NCBI RefSeq assembly: GCF_042664895.1
Contig: NZ_JBHTBQ010000044.1
Location: 310,001 to 374,000, forward strand
Source of the DNA: Iodobacter arcticus
GTDB taxonomy: Bacteria > Pseudomonadota > Gammaproteobacteria > Burkholderiales > Chitinibacteraceae
Direction of reading: 5' to 3'
DNA length: 64,000 bases
Under the pieces are notes generated by a model. It saw only the letters and a program-made list of their open reading frames with translations. It had not been told where the DNA came from and did not search any database. Positions 58,590 through 64,000 of the stretch are shown in pieces; the first letter of the stretch is position 1; every line of letters starts with the position of its first letter. The position numbers and the translations under genes were made by a program.

Positions 58590-61500
58590 ATGCCAAAACG
58601 TACAGATTTAAAAAGCATCTTAATCATTGGTGCTGGCCCGATTGTGATCGGCCAGGCTTGTGAGTTTGACTATTCCGGAGCGCAAGCGTGTAAGGCGCTA
58701 CGTGAAGAGGGTTACCGCGTTATCTTGGTGAACAGCAATCCTGCCACCATCATGACCGACCCGAATATGGCGGACGTAACTTACATCGAGCCAATTACTT
58801 GGCAGATGGTTGAAAAAATTATTGAGAAAGAGCGTCCATGCGCCTTGCTGCCAACGATGGGCGGCCAGACTGCATTGAATTGCGCGCTGGATCTGTGGCG
58901 TCACGGCGTACTGGAAAAGTACAACGTAGAAATGATTGGCGCAAAGCCAGATGCCATCGATAAGGCCGAAGATCGCGGTAAATTTAAAGATGCAATGACC
59001 AAGATTGGGCTGTCTACGCCTAAATCGGGCATTGCACATAATATGGAACAAGCGCTTGCAGTGCAGGCGACGGTTGGCTATCCAACGCTGATTCGCCCTT
59101 CGTTTACCATGGGTGGTTCGGGCGGTGGTATTGCTTATAACCGCGAAGAATTCGTCGAAATTTGTGATCGTGGTTTTGAAGCATCGCCAACCAATGAATT
59201 GCTGATCGAGCAATCGGTATTGGGCTGGAAAGAATACGAGATGGAAGTGGTGCGTGATCGCGCCGACAACTGCATCATCATCTGCTCGATCGAAAACTTT
59301 GATCCGATGGGCGTGCACACCGGTGATTCGATCACCGTGGCGCCTGCACAAACGCTGACCGATAAAGAATACCAAATTATGCGTAACGCCTCTTTGGCGG
59401 TATTGCGTGAAATTGGTGTGGATACCGGTGGCTCAAATGTGCAGTTTGCGACTAATCCAGAAAATGGCGAGATGATCGTTATTGAAATGAATCCACGCGT
59501 CAGCCGCTCTTCAGCGCTCGCCTCTAAAGCAACGGGTTTCCCAATTGCTAAAGTGGCCGCCAAGCTGGCAGTTGGCTTTACTTTGGATGAATTGCAAAAC
59601 GAAATCACCGGTGGTAAAACACCTGCCTCGTTCGAGCCTTCGATTGACTACGTTGTGACTAAAATCCCTCGTTTTGCTTTCGAGAAATTCCCACAAGCCA
59701 ATAATAAACTGACAACACAAATGAAGTCGGTAGGCGAAGTGATGGCAATTGGCCGCACGGTGCAAGAATCCATGCAAAAAGCCCTACGTGGCTTAGAAAC
59801 CGGCATGTCTGGTTTTGATGAAATGACCACAGATCGCAGCCTGATCGAAGCAGAAATTGCTAATCCTGGCCCAGAGCGTATTTGGTATGTGGCCGATGCT
59901 TTCCGCGTTGGCATGAGCATGGATGAAGTATTTAATCTGACTAAGATTGATCCTTGGTTCTTGCGCCAGATCGAAGATCTTGTGATCGAAGAAAACGCGA
60001 TTCGTGGCACGGCGGTTGAATCGATCGACTACGCAACGATGCGTCGCCTTAAGCGTAAAGGCTTCTCTGATCGTCGTTTAGCCTCATTGCTAGATACCGA
60101 TCAAGCCGCTGTGCGTAAAGCACGTCACGCACTTAAAATCCGCCCTGTTTATAAGCGTGTGGATACATGTGCGGCCGAGTTCTCTACCGATACTGCGTAT
60201 ATGTACTCGACGTATGAAGAGGAATGCGAAGCGCAGCCGACTAATAATCGAAAAATTATGATTCTTGGTGGTGGCCCAAACCGTATCGGCCAAGGGATTG
60301 AGTTTGATTATTGCTGCGTGCATGCGGCGCTGGCACTGCGTGAAGATGGCTTTGAAACCATCATGGTGAACTGCAATCCAGAAACCGTATCGACCGATTA
60401 CGATACCTCGGACCGCCTGTACTTTGAGCCGCTTACACTCGAAGATGTGTTAGAAATCGTCAATATCGAAAAGCCTGAAGGCGTGATTGTGCAATACGGT
60501 GGCCAAACGCCGCTAAAATTGGCCCGCGCACTCGAAGCTAACGGTGTACCTATCATTGGTACAACGCCAGATATGATCGATGCCGCCGAAGATCGTGAGC
60601 GCTTCCAAAAATTATTGCATGAATTAGGTTTGCGTCAACCGCCTAACCGCACTGCACGTAATGAGCGCGATGCCTTGATTTTGGCTGCCGAAATTGGCTA
60701 CCCGCTGGTAGTTCGTCCGTCCTATGTATTGGGTGGTCGTGCGATGGAAATCGTGCACCAGCAGTCTGATTTAGAGCGCTATATGCGTGAAGCCGTGAAG
60801 GTATCAAACGACAGTCCTGTGCTGCTTGATCGCTTCCTGAACGACGCGATTGAAGTGGATGTGGATGCGATTTGTGATGGCACCGATGTTTTGATCGGCG
60901 GCATTATGGAGCACATCGAACAGGCTGGCGTGCACTCGGGCGACTCAGCATGCTCCTTGCCGCCATTTAGCTTGTCGAAAGAGATTCAAGATGAGCTACG
61001 TCGCCAGACGGTATTAATGGCGAAGGGTCTGAACGTGGTTGGCCTGATGAATGTGCAGTTTGCGATTCAGGGCAAGGGAAGCGACGCCGTAGTGTTTGTG
61101 CTGGAAGTCAATCCACGCGCGTCCCGTACTGTGCCTTATGTATCAAAAGCCACCAGCTTGCCAATTGCTAAGATCGCTGCGCGTTGTATGGCGGGTCAGA
61201 GTCTTGTTTCACAAGGCATGACCAAGGAAGTGATTCCGCCGTTCTTCTCGGTGAAAGAAGCGGTGTTTCCGTTTATTAAATTTCCAGGCGTAGATTCAAT
61301 TCTTGGCCCGGAAATGAAATCAACCGGTGAAGTGATGGGCGTCGGTGATACTTTTGCCGAAGCATTTGTAAAATCACAGCTTGCTGCTGGTGTTGCTTTG
61401 CCTACTCAGGGCAATGTATTTATCTCGGTGCGTGATGGAGATAAAACAGGTGCAGTTGAGTGCGCTAAAGTCTTAACGGGACTTGGCTTTAAGGTATTTG

Positions 61501-61811
61501 CCACCAAGGGCACGGCCGCAGAAATCAGCGGCGCGGGTGTTGTGGTGCAAAGCGTGAATAAAGTGACTGAAGGCCGTCCGCATATCGTTGATATGATCAA
61601 GAATGGCGAAATTGGCATGATAGTGAATACTGTCGATGAACGTCGCCAAGCCATTCAGGATTCTTACTCGATTCGCCATGAAGCCATGAAGGCCCGCTTA
61701 CCTGTGTTTACAACGATTGCAGGTGCAAAAGCGGCGTGTATCGGGATGCGTGATTTGGGTGAAATGCGAGTTTATGATCTGCAGGGCTTGCATCGTACGA
61801 TCAAACACTGA
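58590..61811 (+). CDS. carB: Carbamoyl-phosphate synthase large subunit
   Basis: A 1073-residue enzyme with two homologous ATP-grasp halves. Half one starts ILIIGAGPIVIGQACEFDYSG and has PTMGGQTALNCAL and ENFDPMGVHTGDSITVAP. Half two starts at about residue 556 with IMILGGGPNRIGQGIEFDYC and has YGGQTPLKLARAL and EHIEQAGVHSGDSACSLPP. The C-terminal MGS-like allosteric domain (about 935-1073) contains KVFATKGTAAEISGAGV and IVNTVDERRQAIQDSYSIR. ATG 58590, with GAGGG upstream, is preferred to an earlier in-frame start. Full length and intact. Confidence 0.97.
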   Translation: MPKRTDLKSILIIGAGPIVIGQACEFDYSGAQACKALREEGYRVILVNSNPATIMTDPNMADVTYIEPITWQMVEKIIEKERPCALLPTMGGQTALNCALDLWRHGVLEKYNVEMIGAKPDAIDKAEDRGKFKDAMTKIGLSTPKSGIAHNMEQALAVQATVGYPTLIRPSFTMGGSGGGIAYNREEFVEICDRGFEASPTNELLIEQSVLGWKEYEMEVVRDRADNCIIICSIENFDPMGVHTGDSITVAPAQTLTDKEYQIMRNASLAVLREIGVDTGGSNVQFATNPENGEMIVIEMNPRVSRSSALASKATGFPIAKVAAKLAVGFTLDELQNEITGGKTPASFEPSIDYVVTKIPRFAFEKFPQANNKLTTQMKSVGEVMAIGRTVQESMQKALRGLETGMSGFDEMTTDRSLIEAEIANPGPERIWYVADAFRVGMSMDEVFNLTKIDPWFLRQIEDLVIEENAIRGTAVESIDYATMRRLKRKGFSDRRLASLLDTDQAAVRKARHALKIRPVYKRVDTCAAEFSTDTAYMYSTYEEECEAQPTNNRKIMILGGGPNRIGQGIEFDYCCVHAALALREDGFETIMVNCNPETVSTDYDTSDRLYFEPLTLEDVLEIVNIEKPEGVIVQYGGQTPLKLARALEANGVPIIGTTPDMIDAAEDRERFQKLLHELGLRQPPNRTARNERDALILAAEIGYPLVVRPSYVLGGRAMEIVHQQSDLERYMREAVKVSNDSPVLLDRFLNDAIEVDVDAICDGTDVLIGGIMEHIEQAGVHSGDSACSLPPFSLSKEIQDELRRQTVLMAKGLNVVGLMNVQFAIQGKGSDAVVFVLEVNPRASRTVPYVSKATSLPIAKIAARCMAGQSLVSQGMTKEVIPPFFSVKEAVFPFIKFPGVDSILGPEMKSTGEVMGVGDTFAEAFVKSQLAAGVALPTQGNVFISVRDGDKTGAVECAKVLTGLGFKVFATKGTAAEISGAGVVVQSVNKVTEGRPHIVDMIKNGEIGMIVNTVDERRQAIQDSYSIRHEAMKARLPVFTTIAGAKAACIGMRDLGEMRVYDLQGLHRTIKH

Positions 61812-61831
61812 TAATTTACGCCCTAAGGTTC

Positions 61832-61867
61832 GTGAATGATGTTTCATTCTGATGAAATATCATTCAC
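61832..61867. other. Long hairpin downstream of carB
   Basis: GTGAATGATGTTTCAT (61832-61847) pairs with ATGAAATATCATTCAC (61852-61867), 15 of 16 pairs, loop TCTG. No T run follows, so it is not a standard terminator by itself; it precedes a typical terminator by 15 bases. It may protect the carB 3' end or bind a dimeric regulator. Confidence 0.6.
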
Positions 61868-61882
61868 AAGAACTTAAGTAAA

Positions 61883-61917
61883 AGCCGCCGTCCACTCGTG
61901 ACGGCGGCTCTTCTTTT
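61883..61917 (+). terminator. Rho-independent terminator between carB and greA
   Basis: AGCCGCCGTC (61883-61892) pairs perfectly with GACGGCGGCT (61900-61909) and is followed by CTTCTTTTT. It ends about 20 bases before the greA start, so greA expression must come from read-through or from a promoter overlapping this region. Confidence 0.8.
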
Positions 61918-61937
61918 TGGATGGAGACTGTAAAGAA

Positions 61938-62420
61938 ATGATAAAAATTCCGCTCACCGTACAAGGTGCGGTAAAACTAAAAGCCGAACTGCAAAATCTT
62001 AAGAGCGTAGAGCGCCCGTCAGTGATTGCAGCGATTGCCGAAGCACGTTCGCACGGCGATTTATCGGAAAACGCTGAATATGATGCAGCGAAAGAAAGAC
62101 AGGGCTTTGTTGAAGGCCGTATTGCTGAGCTGGAAAGTAAGCTTTCTAATGCCCAGCTGATCGAGCCAGCCAGCCTTGCCGAAACCGCCGAAGGCCGAGT
62201 GGTGTTTGGCGCGACGGTTGATCTGGAAGACTTAGAAACCAGCAACAAAGTCACTTACCAGATCGTTGGGGACGAAGAAGCTGAAATCAAAGAATTTAAA
62301 ATCTCCGTATCCAGCCCAATTGCGCGTGCACTGATCGGCAAATATGCTGGTGATGTAGCCGAAGTGATGGCGCCTGGCGGGATTCGTGAGTATGAAGTTC
62401 TCGACGTGAAATACATTTAA
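61938..62420 (+). CDS. greA: Transcription elongation factor GreA
   Basis: A 160-residue factor that stimulates cleavage of backtracked RNA in RNA polymerase. The N-terminal coiled coil carries the acidic tip motif ARSHGDLSENAEYDAAKERQ (near residue 36). The C-terminal FKBP-like domain includes VVFGATVDLEDLET and SPIARALIGKYAGD. ATG 61938 (MIKIPLTVQGA) is the family start; an earlier ATG would start inside the terminator region. Confidence 0.96.
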   Translation: MIKIPLTVQGAVKLKAELQNLKSVERPSVIAAIAEARSHGDLSENAEYDAAKERQGFVEGRIAELESKLSNAQLIEPASLAETAEGRVVFGATVDLEDLETSNKVTYQIVGDEEAEIKEFKISVSSPIARALIGKYAGDVAEVMAPGGIREYEVLDVKYI

Positions 62421-62561
62421 AGATGGCTGCGAAGCCTGATTTGCTTTGCCAGGAAGGACTTTAAACCTGCATTTATAAATATAAACGTCGGCTTTTAGTT
62501 TTTTTGCTCAGTCTTAGGCTTCACGCAACATTGTTTAACTGCTTTTTTATCTGGAAACGCA

Positions 62562-63005
62562 ATGGGCTTAGGTTCAGGTTTAAAAAACCTTCTCACCGTA
62601 CTGTGGATTGGCGGTATGTGGACCATTGGTGTGATCGCAGCGCCTGCGCTGTTTGCTGGCTTAGATAAAGCCACGGCAGGCATGGTTGCAGGCAAGTTAT
62701 TTCACGCGATTGGCTGGGTGGGGATTGTTGCAGGTGTGTATCTGGCCATTTGGTGGGTTTGGCAAATGGGCATGCGCGGATTACAAAGTGGAAAATTCTG
62801 GCTGGTTATGGGGATGTTGTTATGCACGCTGGTTAATCAGTTTGCTATCTTTCCGCTGATTGCCAGTTTAAAGCCTGCTGTAAGCACTGCTGCGGAAGGG
62901 ATGTTTGGCGGTGGTCTGGCTCAGTGGCATACCATTTCCAGTTTGATTTATCTTTTGCAGAGTGTGTTTGGTATAATTTACATTTGGTCTGATGGCGATC
63001 GTTAA
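62562..63005 (+). CDS. DUF4149 family membrane protein
   Basis: A 147-residue protein with four hydrophobic segments: LLTVLWIGGMWTIGVIAAPA, the IGWVGIVAGVYLAIWWVW region, FWLVMGMLLCTLVNQFAIFP and SSLIYLLQSVFGIIYIW. The GGMWTIG...APALFAGLDKATAG beginning and the HTISSLIYLLQS end fit DUF4149. Function is unknown. It often lies between greA and yhbY in related genomes, as here, which I state from memory. Confidence 0.8.
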   Translation: MGLGSGLKNLLTVLWIGGMWTIGVIAAPALFAGLDKATAGMVAGKLFHAIGWVGIVAGVYLAIWWVWQMGMRGLQSGKFWLVMGMLLCTLVNQFAIFPLIASLKPAVSTAAEGMFGGGLAQWHTISSLIYLLQSVFGIIYIWSDGDR

Positions 63006-63022
63006 GTCATCATGGCGCAAAG

Positions 63023-63048
63023 ATTAGGGCGACCTAAGCCGCCCTAAT
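63023..63048. terminator. Hairpin between converging DUF4149 gene and yhbY
   Basis: ATTAGGGCG (63023-63031) pairs perfectly with CGCCCTAAT (63040-63048). It sits midway between the two stops, but neither side has a long T run. Confidence 0.5.
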
Positions 63049-63063
63049 ACATGTAAAACCCGT

Positions 63064-63378
63064 TTATTTGGCTTTTTTTGCCTTGGGTAGTACGATCCGT
63101 GGCTTATCGCTATTTGATGCGCGATAGACCACTAACAGCTTGCCAATGTGTTGAACGGCAGATGCACCTAGTTCAGAACAGATCTTTTGCAGGTATTCTT
63201 CACGCAGGGCGCGATCATCACCCAAAACTCGGATTTTAATGAGTTCATGCGCGTCTAAATTAACAGCAATCTCGCGGATTACCGCGTCTGCCAAGCCATT
63301 ATTGCCGATCATTACGACTGGATCGATATGATGAGCCAAGCTTTTCAGGTGGCGACGCTGATCCGATGTGAGTTCCAT
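63064..63378 (-). CDS. yhbY: YhbY/CRS1 family RNA-binding protein
   Basis: A 104-residue CRM-domain protein. LTSDQRRHLKSLAHHIDPVV is followed by the GNNGLADAVIREI loop (GxxG-type RNA contact), then ELIKIRVL and the closing VVYRAS. It associates with pre-50S ribosomes. The C-terminus is a short Lys-rich tail. It is divergent from rlmE, with 37 bases between starts. Confidence 0.93.
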   Translation of the reverse strand: MELTSDQRRHLKSLAHHIDPVVMIGNNGLADAVIREIAVNLDAHELIKIRVLGDDRALREEYLQKICSELGASAVQHIGKLLVVYRASNSDKPRIVLPKAKKAK

Positions 63379-63415
63379 TGTTTCAAATCCTTGACTAAAC
63401 AGGCAATTTTACCTC

Positions 63416-64000
63416 ATGGCTCGTAGCAATTCCAGTAATGCGTGGATGAAGGAACACGTCAACGATCATTATGTTCATCAGGCCAAAAAAGAAGGCTACC
63501 GCGCACGCGCGGCTTTCAAGCTGCTTGAGATCAATGAAAAAGACAAATTATTTAAACCAGGCCTGTGGGTTGCCGATCTTGGCGCGGCGCCGGGAAGCTG
63601 GTCGCAAGTCGCAAGTCAGAATGTAGGTGAGTCGGGTCGCGTTTTTGCGCTAGACTTATTGGATATGACGCCGATTCGTGGTGTGGAGTTTATTCAGGGC
63701 GATTTTCGGGAAGAAGAAGTACTGGCTCAGTACACTGAATTACTCGCTGGCCGTCAGGTAGACCTTGTGATTTGCGATATGGCCCCCAATATAACGGGGA
63801 ATGCCGTAATGGATCAGGCTCGTAGTATGCTTTTATGTGAGCTGGCTTTAGATTTTGTTCGTGAGCAATTGAAACCTAATGGACATTTTCTGGTCAAGGT
63901 ATTCCAAGGCTATGGTTTTACTGAGTACATGACCGCAATGCGTGAGACATTTACCAGTGTTGTAACTCGCAATCCTAAGGCTTCGCGTGATCGTAGCAAT
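63416..64000 (+). CDS. rlmE: 23S rRNA 2'-O-ribose U2552 methyltransferase RlmE, cut by the window end
   Basis: 195 codons are present; the family is about 209 residues, so only the C-terminus is missing. The chain starts MARSNSSNAWMKEHVNDHYV. The SAM site is VADLGAAPGSWSQVA (near residue 51). The K-D-K-E set is visible: Lys in YRARAAFKLLEI, Asp in ICDMAPNITGN and Lys in GHFLVKVFQG; the Glu lies beyond the window. In many bacteria ftsH follows rlmE. Confidence 0.95.
   Translation, partial: MARSNSSNAWMKEHVNDHYVHQAKKEGYRARAAFKLLEINEKDKLFKPGLWVADLGAAPGSWSQVASQNVGESGRVFALDLLDMTPIRGVEFIQGDFREEEVLAQYTELLAGRQVDLVICDMAPNITGNAVMDQARSMLLCELALDFVREQLKPNGHFLVKVFQGYGFTEYMTAMRETFTSVVTRNPKASRDRSN

Noticed and set aside
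1..64000. tRNA or rRNA genes
   Set aside because: I saw no rRNA-like sequence and no cloverleaf with a TTCGA-type arm and CCA end in the intergenic regions.

Overview
The window reads as chromosomal DNA of a betaproteobacterium, most likely of the Neisseriales/Chromobacteriaceae type (Iodobacter-like). I infer this from gene content and protein character: a Vitreoscilla-type globin, HpnC, an adjacent lptM/cyaY/lysA group, DUF1841, DUF945 and phhB next to rsgA. No search was run. Protein-coding density is high and both strands are used. Ten N bases at 31863-31872 mark an assembly gap between fragments of two different insertion sequences.

Layout. 1-2968: phosphonate-type ABC transporter (end of phnD, phnC, and a phnE made of two fused permeases). 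3595-9176: DUF456 protein, corA, ppx, phoU, rpiA, marC. 9399-11806: globin, a possible 28-codon ORF, a lipoprotein S41 protease and a coupled small exported protein. 12181-18173: gltD and gltB (glutamate synthase) on the minus strand. 18473-27879: a three-gene two-partner-secretion operon encoding a 2160-residue filamentous-haemagglutinin-like TpsA, an exported protein with two FecR domains, and a TpsB transporter. 28090-32444: accessory stretch with an M81 peptidase, an iron-type alcohol dehydrogenase, many repeats and the IS fragments. 32478-38450: two chemoreceptors flanking relA. 38639-48344: rsgA, phhB, an M48 peptidase, orn, pncC, a proteasome-like Ntn hydrolase, hslO, a DUF945 protein, purB and a prolyl 4-hydroxylase-like enzyme. 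48697-56720: a cysteine-synthase-fold enzyme, comEA-like, hpnC, nuclease, lysA with a divergent Lrp regulator, lptM (only 41 codons), cyaY, a yqaA-like gene, bepA-like, DUF1841. 56744-64000: glutathione peroxidase, carA, carB, greA, DUF4149, yhbY and the start of rlmE.

The most unusual property lies between the genes. At least seven families of short palindromic repeats fill the intergenic space, often nested inside one another. I call them R1 (CGGAG-rich arms, with variant R1b starting CTGTAGACACAGAG), R2 (GGGCGGGTGAAACCCGCG), R3 (TAGGGTGTGCAAGTCG), R4 (TAGGGTGGGC), R5 (TTGGGTTAGC), R6 (a roughly 240-base GC-rich unit) and R7 (CGTCATCCC). Two genes (the M81 peptidase and the Lrp regulator) take their stop codon from a repeat, one gene (phnE) starts directly at the edge of a repeat with no visible ribosome binding site, and a repeat separates gltB from gltD. 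The other candidate for a little-described system is the TpsA-FecR-TpsB operon, in which the double-FecR protein carries a CxxxC pair after each domain and TpsA ends in Cys-Pro.
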